A stretch of 64,000 nt of DNA from Alphaproteobacteria bacterium (lineage in GTDB: Bacteria; Pseudomonadota; Alphaproteobacteria; UBA8366; GCA-2717185), in contig WLWY01000003.1 in NCBI GenBank assembly GCA_012103325.1, forward strand, positions 558,001 through 622,000, in the 5' to 3' direction. Position numbers and translations under genes: made by a program. Under the pieces are notes generated by a model. The model saw only the letters and a program-made list of their open reading frames with translations, did no database searches and had not been told where the DNA came from. Of the stretch, positions 24,789 through 34,918 are shown in pieces; positions within the stretch are counted from its first letter, which is position 1; each line of letters begins with the position of its first letter.

Positions 24789-25556
24789 ATGAAGGACAAG
24801 AAAATAGCGTTCGTCGGCTCTGGATCGCCCAAAGCGGTCGAAGGTCTAGAAATGCTCACGAAACGATATCCGAACGTCCCAGTAGACGAAGCCGACCTTA
24901 TCGTCGCGTTGGGCGGTGACGGCTTCATCCTTCATTGTCTCCATCAATCAATGGGCAAAAACGTTCCGATTTTTGGAATGAACCGGGGTTCTGTCGGCTT
25001 TCTGATGAACGAATTCTCCGAAGATCGCCTGTATGACAGGCTCCAGAGCGCGGAGGCCGTGCAATTCATACCCCTGCGCCTTCAGGCGGTCGGAATCGAT
25101 GGTGAGGCAAGCGAAGCGCTCGCCATCAACGAAGTATCCCTGCTTCGAGAAACGCGACAGGCTTCGAAAATTCGTATCCTTGTCGATGGCGTCGAACGCA
25201 TGGCGGAGATGATCTGCGACGGTGTGCTGGTCGCAACCCCCGCCGGCAGCACGGCCTATAACCTTTCTGCTCATGGGCCCATTGTCCCGCTCGGTTCCGG
25301 TGTTCTCGCCTTGACACCGATCAGCGCCTTCCGGCCCCGTCGCTGGCGTGGTGCCTTGTTGCCTCATAACGCGACCGTTCGCTTCGAGGTCTTGGAACCG
25401 GCGAAGCGTCCGGTGAGCGCCGTCGCTGATGGCACGGAGATTCGCGATGTGGCCAGCGTCGAGGTTCAGGAAGCACCGGAACTTGCCGTCACGATCCTGT
25501 TCGACAAGGAGCACGGGCTGGAAGAGCGAATTCTCAAGGAGCAATTCGCAAGCTGA
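24789..25556 (+). CDS. nadK: NAD kinase
   Basis: A 255-residue ATP-NAD kinase making NADP+. Signature motifs: [12 protein letters not shown] (GGDG), [29 protein letters not shown] (NE motif), [19 protein letters not shown] and the C-terminal [12 protein letters not shown]. Length matches the short proteobacterial form. GGGG lies 5 bases before the chosen ATG; an ATG five codons upstream is an alternative. It is a single gene, convergent with the N-formylglutamate amidohydrolase gene. Confidence 0.92.
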   Translation: MKDKKIAFVGSGSPKAVEGLEMLTKRYPNVPVDEADLIVALGGDGFILHCLHQSMGKNVPIFGMNRGSVGFLMNEFSEDRLYDRLQSAEAVQFIPLRLQAVGIDGEASEALAINEVSLLRETRQASKIRILVDGVERMAEMICDGVLVATPAGSTAYNLSAHGPIVPLGSGVLALTPISAFRPRRWRGALLPHNATVRFEVLEPAKRPVSAVADGTEIRDVASVEVQEAPELAVTILFDKEHGLEERILKEQFAS

Positions 25557-25579
25557 CATTATTGTGCCACAGGTTAACG

Positions 25580-26440
25580 CTACGCCGTGTTCGTGCGTGC
25601 GTAGTGGCACAGGATGTCGGCCAGCCGCGTCAGGTTTTCCTGTAATGCCGCGAAACCCTGGCCACGCTCCAATCGCACCTCGTCCATGTAAAGCGCCCGA
25701 TTGATTTCGATCTGGAGACTATGCCGGCCCCTTGCAGGATCGGAATGAGCCCGCACGAGTTCAACCCCCTTGTAGGGATCATTGACCCGAACATGGTAGC
25801 CGAACTCTCTAAGGCTGGCCGCCACGAGCGCCGTAAACGCCGGCTCGCAGGTCGTACCGTCCCGGTCTCCCAAAACAAAATCGACGCGTCTTGAGTCGCT
25901 GGCACCCGGTAGCTGAGGAACACCGGCCGCCGGCATCGAATGGCAGTTTATGTGCCAGACCTTGCCAAATTTTTCGTACGCAAGATCCAGCATATCCCGC
26001 AGCGTGCGATGATAGGGGCGCCAGTAAGTATCGATCCGGTTCCGCACTTCCGTCGTGCGCAGTTTACGGTCGTACAGCGCATAGTCGGGTGGGCACATCC
26101 GCCAGATCAGGCCGTGACCCAGGCGGGTCTTTTCACTGGGCTCAAGCGGGTCCGGCCACCGCTCGTCCATCAGTTCCGGATCAATGTCCAACAGCGACCG
26201 GTTCGGATCGATGTACGCGCGGGGGAACAATGCCGCCTGCAGGCTGGCGCCGCACTCTGGCACCGAGGCATACAGCTCGTCGACGAACGCGTCCTCCGAC
26301 TTGCGTACGACGGCCATCGGCGCGATACAGTCGAAGTCCTCCGGATAGTCAGTTCCGCTGTGCGGTGAGTCGAAAACGACCGGTGCGGATGAACCGTTCG
26401 ATTTCTTGACGTAGAGAACGCCGGGTATAGAGGTGCTCAA
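25580..26440 (-). CDS. N-formylglutamate amidohydrolase family
   Basis: A 286-residue zinc hydrolase of the FGase family, with VVFDSPHSGTDYPEDF (first metal His), KSEDAFVDELYA, ALFPRAYIDPNRSLLDIDP and WHINCHSMPA (second metal site). FGases release formate from N-formyl-L-glutamate at the end of histidine degradation, but relatives act on other N-acyl amino acids. It starts 1 base after the stop of the ABC ATPase gene and is therefore the last gene of a six-gene importer operon. That points to processing of an imported N-acyl amino acid or peptide rather than to the Hut pathway. Confidence 0.85.
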   Translation of the reverse strand: MSTSIPGVLYVKKSNGSSAPVVFDSPHSGTDYPEDFDCIAPMAVVRKSEDAFVDELYASVPECGASLQAALFPRAYIDPNRSLLDIDPELMDERWPDPLEPSEKTRLGHGLIWRMCPPDYALYDRKLRTTEVRNRIDTYWRPYHRTLRDMLDLAYEKFGKVWHINCHSMPAAGVPQLPGASDSRRVDFVLGDRDGTTCEPAFTALVAASLREFGYHVRVNDPYKGVELVRAHSDPARGRHSLQIEINRALYMDEVRLERGQGFAALQENLTRLADILCHYARTNTA

Positions 26441-26441
26441 T

Positions 26442-27440
26442 CTACGCCTCGTTGTTCAGATGACAGGCAGAGAAGCGCCCTGGCGCGATTTCCCTGAGTA
26501 CCGGCTGCTCGGCTTGGCACCGAGGCATCGCGTGCGGGCAGCGTGGATGGAAATGGCAACCGCTCGGGGGATCGATCGGCGAGGGTATTTCTCCCTTGAT
26601 CGGCATGAACTTCCGGCCCCTGTTCTCGATACGCGGCACTTCAGCCAGCAGCGCCGTCGTGTAAGGGTGGTTCGGTTTATCGAAAAGTTCCTCTGTCGGC
26701 GCAGATTCAACGACGCGGCCCAGATACATGATCACGACACGATCCGACAGATGCTCGACCACACCGAGATCGTGGCTGATGAACAGATAGGTGAGGTTCA
26801 GATCCTCGCGCAGATCCGAAAACAGATTGATAACCTGCGCCTGGATCGAAACGTCGAGCGCGGCAATCGCTTCGTCGCAGACCAGAAAACCCGGCCGTAC
26901 CGCCAGTGCGCGCGCGATGCCGATCCGTTGGCGCTGACCACCGGAGAACTGATGCGGATAACGGCGTTTGAACAACGGATCGAGGCCGACACGTAACAAC
27001 ATGTCGTCCACATAGTCATCCATCTCACCAGCCTTGATGATCCCATGTACGACCGGCGCCTCACCAATAATGTCTCGCACCCGCATACGGGGATTCAAGG
27101 ACGACATCGGGTCCTGAAAGATCATCTGAACATCAAGGCCCCACTCTTTGGCCTCTTCCGGGGACAAGCCCGTCACATCTGTTCCACGGTAGAACAACGC
27201 ACCGTCTGACGCGGCATGAATGCCCGCGATGACCCGACCGAGAGTAGATTTCCCGCAGCCCGATTCCCCGACCAAGCCGACGACTTCGCCTTCGTCGACA
27301 TACAGATTGACCTGGTCGACAGCGTGGACGACTTCTTCGCGGAGACTGCCTCCGGCCAGATTGACGATCTTCTCCGCCAAATCGAGCGTCTTAACGAAGC
27401 GCTTGGACACATCGCGCAGTTCGATCAGCGGTTCCGCCAT
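26442..27440 (-). CDS. Peptide/nickel-type ABC transporter ATP-binding protein (DppF/OppF-like)
   Basis: A 332-residue ATPase. Walker [17 protein letters not shown]-loop [14 protein letters not shown], signature [16 protein letters not shown], Walker [20 protein letters not shown]-loop [12 protein letters not shown], and the oligopeptide-transporter C-terminal Cys cluster [15 protein letters not shown]. It pairs with the DppD-like ATPase as a heterodimer. Its ATG overlaps the upstream stop (TGATG), so translation is coupled. Confidence 0.92.
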   Translation of the reverse strand: MAEPLIELRDVSKRFVKTLDLAEKIVNLAGGSLREEVVHAVDQVNLYVDEGEVVGLVGESGCGKSTLGRVIAGIHAASDGALFYRGTDVTGLSPEEAKEWGLDVQMIFQDPMSSLNPRMRVRDIIGEAPVVHGIIKAGEMDDYVDDMLLRVGLDPLFKRRYPHQFSGGQRQRIGIARALAVRPGFLVCDEAIAALDVSIQAQVINLFSDLREDLNLTYLFISHDLGVVEHLSDRVVIMYLGRVVESAPTEELFDKPNHPYTTALLAEVPRIENRGRKFMPIKGEIPSPIDPPSGCHFHPRCPHAMPRCQAEQPVLREIAPGRFSACHLNNEA

Positions 27441-28423
27441 CACGCTTGCTCCAAATGCGGATGGACGCAACGGACTTCGTGGCCCAGCTTTGCGGGTTCC
27501 GTGACCTGCGGCTGCACGAAACAGGCACCGTCGGCACGCGGGCACCGCGGATGAAATGCGCATCCCTCCGGCAGATTGAGCAGCGACGGCGTCATCCCCG
27601 GGATCTGCGCCAGCGGCTGCCCCCGTCGGTTATGGCTTGGCACCGATCCGATCAGCCCATTGGTGTAAGGATGAAGCGGATGATCGAGCACGTCCGAAAT
27701 CTCTCCCCTTTCAACAATCTGGCCCGCATACATCACGCATATCCGGTCGGCGAGACCGGCAACCACGGAAAGATCGTGCGTGATCCAGATCAGCGACATA
27801 CCGGTCTCCCGGCAGAGCTTCTGAACTTCGTGCAGGATTTGTCCCTGGATCGTGACATCGAGGGCCGTTGTCGGCTCATCGGCAATAATAAGGTCCGGCT
27901 TGTGCAGCAGAGCCGTCGCAATCGCGACCCGCTGCCGCATTCCGCCGGAAAACTGATGCGGGTAGGATTTAAGCCGTTCGTCCGGCGACGGGATACCGAC
28001 CTGCACCAGCGCATCGCGCGCCGTCTCACGGGCCTCCTTCTCGCTGACCTGCTCGTGCGCCTGCACCGCCTCGATCATCTGCGTGTCGATCCGCAGAACC
28101 GGATTCAGGGTCATCATCGGGTCCTGGAAGATCATCGCTATGCGGCGTCCGCGTAACGAGCGCATACGATCATCGTCCGCCTGAGCAAGATCCTCTCCCT
28201 TGAAGAGGATCTTGCCTTCAACGACCCGGCCCGGGTGATCTACGAGCCCGATAATGGAGAAGCCGGTCACGGACTTGCCGGAACCCGACTCACCGACGAG
28301 CCCCACGACTTCGCCCTTCTTCACCGTGAACGAAACGCCATTCACAGCCTCGGCAACCCCAAGCTTGGTGAAGAAATGGGTCTTCAAATCTTCGACGGCT
28401 AGCGTCGGCGTCTCATCTTCCAA
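27440..28423 (-). CDS. Peptide/nickel-type ABC transporter ATP-binding protein (DppD/OppD-like)
   Basis: A 327-residue ATPase. Walker [19 protein letters not shown]-loop [16 protein letters not shown], signature [17 protein letters not shown], Walker [20 protein letters not shown]-loop [14 protein letters not shown], and the C-terminal oligo_HPY extension with [15 protein letters not shown]. It is the first ATPase in the operon, 9 bases after the DppC-like permease, and is expected to power import together with the ATPase downstream. Confidence 0.92.
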   Translation of the reverse strand: MEDETPTLAVEDLKTHFFTKLGVAEAVNGVSFTVKKGEVVGLVGESGSGKSVTGFSIIGLVDHPGRVVEGKILFKGEDLAQADDDRMRSLRGRRIAMIFQDPMMTLNPVLRIDTQMIEAVQAHEQVSEKEARETARDALVQVGIPSPDERLKSYPHQFSGGMRQRVAIATALLHKPDLIIADEPTTALDVTIQGQILHEVQKLCRETGMSLIWITHDLSVVAGLADRICVMYAGQIVERGEISDVLDHPLHPYTNGLIGSVPSHNRRGQPLAQIPGMTPSLLNLPEGCAFHPRCPRADGACFVQPQVTEPAKLGHEVRCVHPHLEQA

Positions 28424-28432
28424 AACGCGATC

Positions 28433-29356
28433 CTACCGTTCGAGGCGCGGGTTCAGAACGTCGCGCAACCGGTCGCCAACCAGATTGATACTGACGATCG
28501 TGAAAAGCAGCACGATGCCGGGATATATGCTGATCCAGTACTTGCCGCTCAGCATGTATTCGAAACCATTGGAGATGAGCAGGCCGAGGGACGGCTCCGT
28601 CACAGGCAGTCCGATACCGAGAAACGAGAGTGTCGCTTCCAGCGAAATCGCGTTGGCGATTTGTACGGTCCCAACAACGATCAGCGGTGGCAGGCAATTG
28701 GGCAGCAAATGTTTGAACACGATGCGTCGATGGCTTAAGGCAAGGCAGGCCGCCGCTTCGATATATTCCTTACGCCGCTCCACCAACGCGGTTCCCCGCA
28801 CGGTCCGCGCAAAATAGGCCCATTGCACCACAATCAACGCGATGATGATTTTGTCGACCCCCTTGCCCAGCGTTGCGAGCAACACGAGTGCGATGAGGAT
28901 CGCTGGGAAACTGAGCTGCAAATCGACGACCCGCATGATCAGCGTATCGACACGTCCACCGAAATACGCCGCCGTCAGCCCAACACAGACACCCACCATC
29001 AGTGCGATAAATCCGCTCATTGCGCCGACGGTCAGGCTTATACGCAAGCCGTAGAACATCGAGCTCAACATGTCGCGCCCCATACCGTCGGTACCCACGA
29101 CGGCGGTGACACCGCTCATCATTTGCTTACCCGGGGCAAGGCGGGAATCCATAATGTCTACGGTCGCCAAATCGTACGGATTGGTCGGAGATATCCACGG
29201 CGCGAACACAGCGATAAGCGCAACGATCAAGACACCGATGGCGCCTGCAACTGCAACCTTGCTTTCGCAAAAATCCGAGACGAAACGCTGAAATGGCGAA
29301 AGATCGGCCGGCTTCCCCGTGGGATCGACGAGGGTTTCACTAATCGTTGCTGTCAT
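28433..29356 (-). CDS. Peptide-type ABC transporter permease (DppC-like)
   Basis: A 307-residue inner-membrane permease with about six helices and the DppC N-terminal extension. The EAA loop reads EYIEAAACLALSHRRIVFKHLLPN; split, EYIEAAACLALSHR then RIVFKHLLPN. The usual EAA-Ala-Gly is changed to A-C-L-A. Conserved pieces include GTDGMGRDMLSSMFYGLRIS and LSFLGIGLPVTEPSLG. It starts inside the end of the DppB-like gene (4-base overlap) and forms the channel heterodimer with it. Confidence 0.9.
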   Translation of the reverse strand: MTATISETLVDPTGKPADLSPFQRFVSDFCESKVAVAGAIGVLIVALIAVFAPWISPTNPYDLATVDIMDSRLAPGKQMMSGVTAVVGTDGMGRDMLSSMFYGLRISLTVGAMSGFIALMVGVCVGLTAAYFGGRVDTLIMRVVDLQLSFPAILIALVLLATLGKGVDKIIIALIVVQWAYFARTVRGTALVERRKEYIEAAACLALSHRRIVFKHLLPNCLPPLIVVGTVQIANAISLEATLSFLGIGLPVTEPSLGLLISNGFEYMLSGKYWISIYPGIVLLFTIVSINLVGDRLRDVLNPRLER

Positions 29357-30330
29357 GCTTTTACATCCTGCAGCCGAACGCGCGGATCGAGCACCGAATA
29401 AAGAATGTCGACCACGAGGTTGATGACGATGAACATGAACACAATGATCATCAGATAGGCGACGATCACCGGCCGGTCGAGTTGATCGATCGACTCGATG
29501 ATCAGCTTACCCATTCCGGGCCATGCAAAGACCGTTTCCGTAACCACGGCGAACGCGATCACCGATCCGAACTCCAGACCAAGGATCGTCACCACCGGGA
29601 TCAAGATGTTCTTCAGCACATGAACCAGGATCACGCGTTTCTCGCTCACCCCTTTGGCGCGGGCGAACTTGATGTAGTCCTGATGAATTACTTCCTGTGT
29701 GCCGGCGCGAGACAGCCGGATGACCAGGGAAAGCTTGAACAACGCCAGATTCACCGCCGGCAGTAGGATGTGAGAAAGCCCATCCCACGACAAGAAGCTG
29801 ACCTGCATACCCAGGAACTCCGTCGTCTCCGCTCGTCCGCCCGAAGGCAAGACTCCCAATATGACGGCGAAAAACATGATGAACATGATCCCAACCCAAA
29901 AACTGGGCAGACTAAAACCCAGTATAGAGCCCGTCATGATGCTCCGGCCTGCAATCGATTCCGGATGCAGTCCCGCCCACATACCGAGCGGAATGCCAAA
30001 GAAAATCGAAATAAACAGCGACGCAAATGCCAGCTCCATCGTTGCGGGCATCCGTGCGAGAATAAGTTGAAGCGCCGGCTCGTTGAAGATGAACGAACTA
30101 CCCAGATCGCCCTTCAGCGCGTTAATGAGAAAAAACCAATATTGCTCGTGGATCGGCTTGTCGAGACCCAAGGCGCGGATCGCGGCATCGATATCTTCCT
30201 GATCCGCTTCCGGGTTGATCAGCATATCGATGGGATCGCCGATCAGGTACACCCCGCCAAAAACCAAGAGCGACATCACCCAGATGACAACAACGCTTTG
30301 CAGCAATCTACGAATGATGAAAACCGACAC
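29353..30330 (-). CDS. Peptide-type ABC transporter permease (DppB-like)
   Basis: A 325-residue permease: N-terminal VFIIRRLLQSVVVIWVMSLL, IGDPIDMLINPEADQEDIDA, the EAA-type loop YIKFARAKGVSEKRVILVHV and a C-terminal NLVVDILYSVLDPRVRL. The GTG start is chosen because it gives the canonical DppB N-terminus and leaves the upstream hairpin (30361-30387) untranslated. A frame starting at an ATG 66 bases upstream would read through that hairpin. Confidence 0.88.
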   Translation of the reverse strand: MSVFIIRRLLQSVVVIWVMSLLVFGGVYLIGDPIDMLINPEADQEDIDAAIRALGLDKPIHEQYWFFLINALKGDLGSSFIFNEPALQLILARMPATMELAFASLFISIFFGIPLGMWAGLHPESIAGRSIMTGSILGFSLPSFWVGIMFIMFFAVILGVLPSGGRAETTEFLGMQVSFLSWDGLSHILLPAVNLALFKLSLVIRLSRAGTQEVIHQDYIKFARAKGVSEKRVILVHVLKNILIPVVTILGLEFGSVIAFAVVTETVFAWPGMGKLIIESIDQLDRPVIVAYLMIIVFMFIVINLVVDILYSVLDPRVRLQDVKA

Positions 30331-30360
30331 GCGCCAATCCCGACTTTTTAAACGAAATGC

Positions 30361-30387
30361 CGGGCGACCCCTATAAAGAGCCGCCCG
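30361..30387 (-). terminator. Intercistronic hairpin between substrate-binding protein and permease genes
   Basis: CGGGCG...CGCCCG (6-bp GC arms around a 15-base loop) lies in the 72-base gap after the binding-protein stop codon. No strong T-run follows on the transcribed strand. Such a hairpin in the middle of an ABC operon usually acts as a partial terminator or 3'-end stabiliser, so the binding protein is made in excess over the membrane parts. Confidence 0.5.
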
Positions 30388-30402
30388 AATTTTCAATGGC
30401 CC

Positions 30403-31989
30403 TTACTTGACGACTTGGATATCCATCGCAAGCGTCCGCTCATCGGTACGCGCGTCATAGCGCAGTCCCGGCCGCGTCGCCCAGGTATTGACCTGGTAGT
30501 GCAGCGGGATGATGCCCTGATCTTCGCCAATACCGACTTCCGTCGCCTGCTGTAGCAGCGTGCGGCGTTTTTCGTCATCGACCGTCGCCAGAGCTTTGAC
30601 GACAAGCGCATCCATTTTCGGGTTCGAGTGACGGCCCCGGTTCGATGCACCATGCCCCTTCGACTTGTCGTACGTCGTGAGCAGCGACTTCAACGGCGAG
30701 GACGCCTCGCCCGTACCGGAACCCCAGCCGACGAGAATGAAGCTGAACTCCGGCGACTTGTCCGGACCGCCACGCGACGCCCGCTTGAAGTAAACGTTCT
30801 TCGGCATCGTCACGACTTTGGTCGGAATACCACCACGCGTCAGCATCTGCGCAATTGCTTCACAGATCTTGGAGTCGTTGATATAGCGATTATTCGGACC
30901 GTGGATGGTCAAACCAAACCCGTCGCCCCAGCCGGCTTCCTTCAGCAGCTTCTTGGCCGCCGCTGGATCGTACTTTTCGGATTTCAGATTCGGGGTATGA
31001 CCGAAGAAGGTCTCAGAAACGAGCTGCCCCGCCGGAATGGCGACGCCTTCCATGACACGTTCGACGATTGCCGGACGGTTGATCATCATCGAAATCGCCT
31101 TGCGCACCCGCACATCCTTAAGCGGATTCTTGTCCATCGGGTTGCCGTTTTTGTCGGTCACGAAGGGCGATTTGTCGCGCTGCTGATCCATATGCAAATA
31201 GATCACGCGGTTCGAGATTCCTTGGCTCAACTTGACCTTCGAGTTCTTCTTCAAAGTCTCGATATCGGCCGTCGGCACGCCATCGATCATGTCGACATCG
31301 CCCGCCAGCATAGCCGCAACACGGGTTGGCGCAGAGCTGATCGGCTTAAGAACAATCTTGCTCCATTTCGGCTTGCCGCCCCAATAATCGTCATTCCGGA
31401 CGAATTCGACGATATCGCCCTTCTGCCACTTCACGAACTTGTATGGGCCGGTGCCGATTGCAGCTTTTCCAAGATTGAAATCCTTGGTCTGGGCGCCTTC
31501 GGCGGCCTTCTTCGAAATGATCAGGATGGTCGACATTTCCGTCGCCATCAGCGGATACGGGTCTTTCGTGCTGACATGAACGGTATAGTCATCAACCTTC
31601 TTAAACGTCTTACCCTTCAGATAAGTGCCGAAACTGGATGGACTGTTCGGGACATTCACCGCGCGCGTCGCAGTGAAAACGACGTCATCGGCTGTGAACG
31701 GCGAGCCATCATGCCATTTCACGCCCTTACGAAGTTTGAACTCCCAAACCGTCTCGCTGATCGGTTTCCAGGAAACGGCCAGCCCCGGCTTCAGCCGCTG
31801 CTTCGAATCCTGCTGAACCAACCGCTCGTAAACATGGCTCAGGAACCCATTGTTCGGGCCCAGATTATGGTAGTGCGGATCAATCGAGCTCGGTTCTTGC
31901 GCAATACCGATCCGAATTTCTTGCGCCGAGACGCCGGCCGCCGCCAATAGCGCCGCACCGGCGACAAACGCCGTAAAGGTCTTCCTCAT
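30403..31989 (-). CDS. ABC transporter periplasmic substrate-binding protein, family 5
   Basis: A 528-residue SBP_bac_5 (DppA/OppA cluster C) protein with a Sec signal peptide (FTAFVAGAALLAAAGVSAQE). Family blocks: GIAQEPSSIDPHYHN, WEFKLRKGVKWHDGSPFTADDVV (split WEFKLRKGVKWHDGSPF and TADDVV), AIGTGPYKFVKWQKGDIV and VRKAISMMINRPAIVERV. AGGGAG precedes the start. It is the first gene of the operon that ends in N-formylglutamate amidohydrolase. The ligand class may be N-acyl amino acids or short peptides, judged from the operon and not from the protein itself. Confidence 0.92.
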   Translation of the reverse strand: MRKTFTAFVAGAALLAAAGVSAQEIRIGIAQEPSSIDPHYHNLGPNNGFLSHVYERLVQQDSKQRLKPGLAVSWKPISETVWEFKLRKGVKWHDGSPFTADDVVFTATRAVNVPNSPSSFGTYLKGKTFKKVDDYTVHVSTKDPYPLMATEMSTILIISKKAAEGAQTKDFNLGKAAIGTGPYKFVKWQKGDIVEFVRNDDYWGGKPKWSKIVLKPISSAPTRVAAMLAGDVDMIDGVPTADIETLKKNSKVKLSQGISNRVIYLHMDQQRDKSPFVTDKNGNPMDKNPLKDVRVRKAISMMINRPAIVERVMEGVAIPAGQLVSETFFGHTPNLKSEKYDPAAAKKLLKEAGWGDGFGLTIHGPNNRYINDSKICEAIAQMLTRGGIPTKVVTMPKNVYFKRASRGGPDKSPEFSFILVGWGSGTGEASSPLKSLLTTYDKSKGHGASNRGRHSNPKMDALVVKALATVDDEKRRTLLQQATEVGIGEDQGIIPLHYQVNTWATRPGLRYDARTDERTLAMDIQVVK

Positions 31990-32294
31990 TTCTTTAAACT
32001 CCCTGTGACAAGCTGGACCTGACAGCCACAGCCAGCGCATCGTTCACGCTATCCTGCAAACCGCTTAGCATCCCTACATATTCTGGTTGCATAACAGGCA
32101 CCACTTTGATCTATCAGCAAGGAATGGACCACAAGTAAAGCGTTCTGGCAACTCATCAGTGAAATTCGTAAAAACAAAGCATTGTGATCCGCACGGCATT
32201 ACCGAAAAGCCTGCAAAGAGCTATAAGGTTCCCGGATAAACGGCAGATCACCACGTACCCATTCGGCGCTCAAAAGGTAGGCAAATCAACGAAA
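31990..32294. other. 305-base divergent intergenic region
   Basis: This holds the promoters for the leftward ABC operon and the rightward AstE-like gene. I could not place convincing -35/-10 boxes. The stretch 32184-32294 is open in frame with the AstE-like gene but reads as non-conserved basic sequence. No hairpin, repeat or RNA gene was recognised. Confidence 0.4.
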
Positions 32295-33257
32295 ATGGCT
32301 ATAGAAGTAAACCTTGCTCCTCCGAATATTTCCGCCTATCAGGCGGGCAATACGGGCATCGACTACTACACGTCCTTCGATAGCGGAAAACCCGGCCCGC
32401 ACGTCCTGGTCAACGCAGTAACACATGGCAACGAGCTTTGTGGCGCGATTGTCATTGATTTCCTATTTCGTCATGACGTCCGGCCCACCCGTGGCGCGCT
32501 CACGCTCGGTTTCGCGAATATCATGGCGTATCTGCAATTCGACCCGGCACGGCCAACGGCATCCCGTTTTGTCGACGAAGATTTCAACCGGCTCTGGTCA
32601 ACCGATGTGCTCGACGGCCCGCGCGACTCGGTGGAACTTCAGCGTGCTCGGGAAATCCGGCCGCTCATCGATACAGTTGACCTGCTCCTCGACCTTCATT
32701 CCATGCAACAATCCTGCCCACCTTTGATGTTATGCGGCCCTCTCGACAAGGGACGGACCTTTGCTGAAGGCGTCGGCGTTCCGATGAATGTCATTGCCGA
32801 TGAAGGCCATGCCGCTGGCAGGAGAATGCGGGACTACGGCGCATTCGGCGATCCAGCGAGTCCGAAGAATGCCTTGCTCGTGGAATGCGGCCAGCACTGG
32901 GAAAAGGAAAGCGCAGAGGTGGCATTGGAGACAACCCTTCGCTTCCTTCGCCATATCGACATTATCGATCCCGATTTCGCCGCGCAGCACCTTCCGAAGA
33001 AAGCCCCGCCCCGGCAACAAATCATCGAGGTAACGGAAGCGATAACCGTCCGTAGCAGTGAGTTTGCGTTCTCCGCCCCGTTCAAGGGTCTCGAAGTCAT
33101 ACTCAAGGCAGGCGACGTGATCGGACACGATGGTGACATGCCGGTTCTGGCACCTTACGACAACTGCGTTTTGATTATGCCGTTGCAGAGGCTTTATCCA
33201 GGTCAAACTGCGGTTCGACTCGGCCGGATCATTTCCAATCAGGCCGTTGCCGGTTGA
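32295..33257 (+). CDS. Succinylglutamate desuccinylase/aspartoacylase-family deacylase
   Basis: A 320-residue zinc carboxypeptidase-fold deacylase. Metal ligands are visible in AVTHGNELCGAIV (H-x-x-E) and DLLLDLHSMQQSC (His). The catalytic Glu is likely in ALLVECGQHWEKES. Family members remove acyl groups from N-succinylglutamate, N-acetylaspartate or N-acetyl-diaminobutyrate. It is divergent from the ABC-FGase operon, so the two units may together import and deacylate N-acyl amino acids. The start is weakly supported: AAGGTAGG is about 14 bases away. Confidence 0.8.
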   Translation: MAIEVNLAPPNISAYQAGNTGIDYYTSFDSGKPGPHVLVNAVTHGNELCGAIVIDFLFRHDVRPTRGALTLGFANIMAYLQFDPARPTASRFVDEDFNRLWSTDVLDGPRDSVELQRAREIRPLIDTVDLLLDLHSMQQSCPPLMLCGPLDKGRTFAEGVGVPMNVIADEGHAAGRRMRDYGAFGDPASPKNALLVECGQHWEKESAEVALETTLRFLRHIDIIDPDFAAQHLPKKAPPRQQIIEVTEAITVRSSEFAFSAPFKGLEVILKAGDVIGHDGDMPVLAPYDNCVLIMPLQRLYPGQTAVRLGRIISNQAVAG

Positions 33258-33266
33258 TCGGCGATA

Positions 33267-34805
33267 TCAGGCGTCCTTTCCCGCTTCATTGATCGCTTTG
33301 GCGTCAATATCCCGCAATTCAGTTTTCAACACCTTGCCGTAATTGTTCTTTGGCAATTCATCGACGAACCGGTATTCCTTAGGGCGTTTGAAGCGCGCGA
33401 TGTTCTCCGCGCAATAGGTGTCCAGTAATGCGGGTTCCGGTGCTCTGTCCCCTGCTACGATATAGGCAATCACCACTTCGCCCCATTCGGGATGCGGCCG
33501 GCCGATTACCGAAACTTCGGCGATCTCCGGATGCCGCAGAAGAACTTCCTCGACTTCGCGCGGATAAATATTGGTTCCGCCGGAAATGATCATGTCCTTC
33601 GACCTGTCCATCAATGTCAGAAAACCGTCCGCATCGAACGTCCCGACATCACCGGTATGCAGCCAGCCGCCGCGCAGGGTCTCCGCCGTCGCCTCGGGAT
33701 TACCCCAATACCCATTCATGACGGAATCGCCACGCACGAGGATCTCACCAGACTCGCCGGCTGGAAGAAAGTTGTCGTCGGCATCCGCCACGCGCACTTC
33801 GACGACGCTTTGAGCGATTCCGACGGATCCAAGCCGCTCGAGCCAGCGGGGATGCGCACTATCCGCGTGAACCTGAGCCGAAAGCGCGGTAATCGTCATC
33901 GGGCTTTCGCCCTGTCCATATAGCTGCGCCAGTTTCGGGCCAAACCGCTCCAGCGCGGCGCGCGAGTCGGCTACATACATCGGACCGCCGCCATATTGGA
34001 TTTGCTTCAGGTTCGAGGTATCGACGTCCTCGCTGTGGTCAAGCAGCCGTTTCACCATTGTCGGCGCGGCGAAGAAAACCAACCCGGGCCATTGGCCGAT
34101 GATCTCGTATATCTCTGCAGGTACGAAGCTGCCGCTTTCCGGCAGAACGTGACACGACGCCTGGGTTACATGGGCCAAGCCATAGAGTCCGGATCCGTGG
34201 CTCATCGGAGCCGCGTGCAACATCGCATCCCAGGGCGCACCCTGATCCATATCCGCGAAATAACAGAATATGGCGGCCAGCAAATTACGGTGACTCAACT
34301 CGGCCCCTTTAGGCCGGCCGGTCGTCCCGCTCGTATAGAAAAGCCAGGCTGGATCCTGTGGCGCTCGGCCCGTGCAGGGTATGGCATCCGCCTGCAGGAC
34401 ACCTTGGTATTCGTCGCCGCCGACTTCAATCACACGCTCCAATGCATCGCCCTGCAAGGATGCGATCGTCTCGCTCAGATCAGCCGTTGTGAAACAGGCT
34501 TTTGCGCCGCTATTCTCCAGGATAAAGGCGAATTCCGACTTGTGGAGTTTCGCATTGATCGGTACAGCGACAAGGCCCGCATGCCAACAGCCATACATGA
34601 CTTCGAGGAACTCAGGGCAATTCTTCATCGCCAATCCAACCCGGTCTCCGGGATTTAGGCCGAATGTCCGCCGAAGCGCGCCCGCGATGCGGGCCGCGCG
34701 ATCCGCAAGCGCCGCATAGCGCAATAGGACAACGCCGCCGCGCGCCACGGCCGGGCGCTCGCCCCGCGCGGCACCGGCTCTGACAAGGTGGTTGGCAACA
34801 TTCAT
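33267..34805 (-). CDS. Acyl-CoA synthetase (AMP-dependent, class I adenylate-forming)
   Basis: A 512-residue ligase. The A3 phosphate loop is LFYTSGTTGRPKGAELSHRN. Also visible are YGQGESPMTI (A5), GWLHTGDVGTFDADGFL (A7), LMDRSKDMIISGGTNIYPRE (A8) and the C-terminal catalytic Lys in LPKNNYGKVLK. The acid may be medium-chain, branched or aromatic; the acyl pocket cannot be read by eye. It is convergent with the AstE-like gene (9-base gap), so there is no operon evidence for a shared pathway. Confidence 0.88.
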   Translation of the reverse strand: MNVANHLVRAGAARGERPAVARGGVVLLRYAALADRAARIAGALRRTFGLNPGDRVGLAMKNCPEFLEVMYGCWHAGLVAVPINAKLHKSEFAFILENSGAKACFTTADLSETIASLQGDALERVIEVGGDEYQGVLQADAIPCTGRAPQDPAWLFYTSGTTGRPKGAELSHRNLLAAIFCYFADMDQGAPWDAMLHAAPMSHGSGLYGLAHVTQASCHVLPESGSFVPAEIYEIIGQWPGLVFFAAPTMVKRLLDHSEDVDTSNLKQIQYGGGPMYVADSRAALERFGPKLAQLYGQGESPMTITALSAQVHADSAHPRWLERLGSVGIAQSVVEVRVADADDNFLPAGESGEILVRGDSVMNGYWGNPEATAETLRGGWLHTGDVGTFDADGFLTLMDRSKDMIISGGTNIYPREVEEVLLRHPEIAEVSVIGRPHPEWGEVVIAYIVAGDRAPEPALLDTYCAENIARFKRPKEYRFVDELPKNNYGKVLKTELRDIDAKAINEAGKDA

Positions 34806-34918
34806 CGACCTATCTCCATTATACGACCCATGGAATCTTGCCGTTACACACCCGTCGTGGCAAGTTCGCCGAGACGGTCGGCTCTCTTCCGAACTTTTCC
34901 AACGGATCTAAATTTATA

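Noticed and set aside
30628..31950. Plus-strand frame (440 codons) opposite the substrate-binding protein
   Set aside because: His/Arg-rich antisense of a clear SBP_bac_5 gene with signal peptide.
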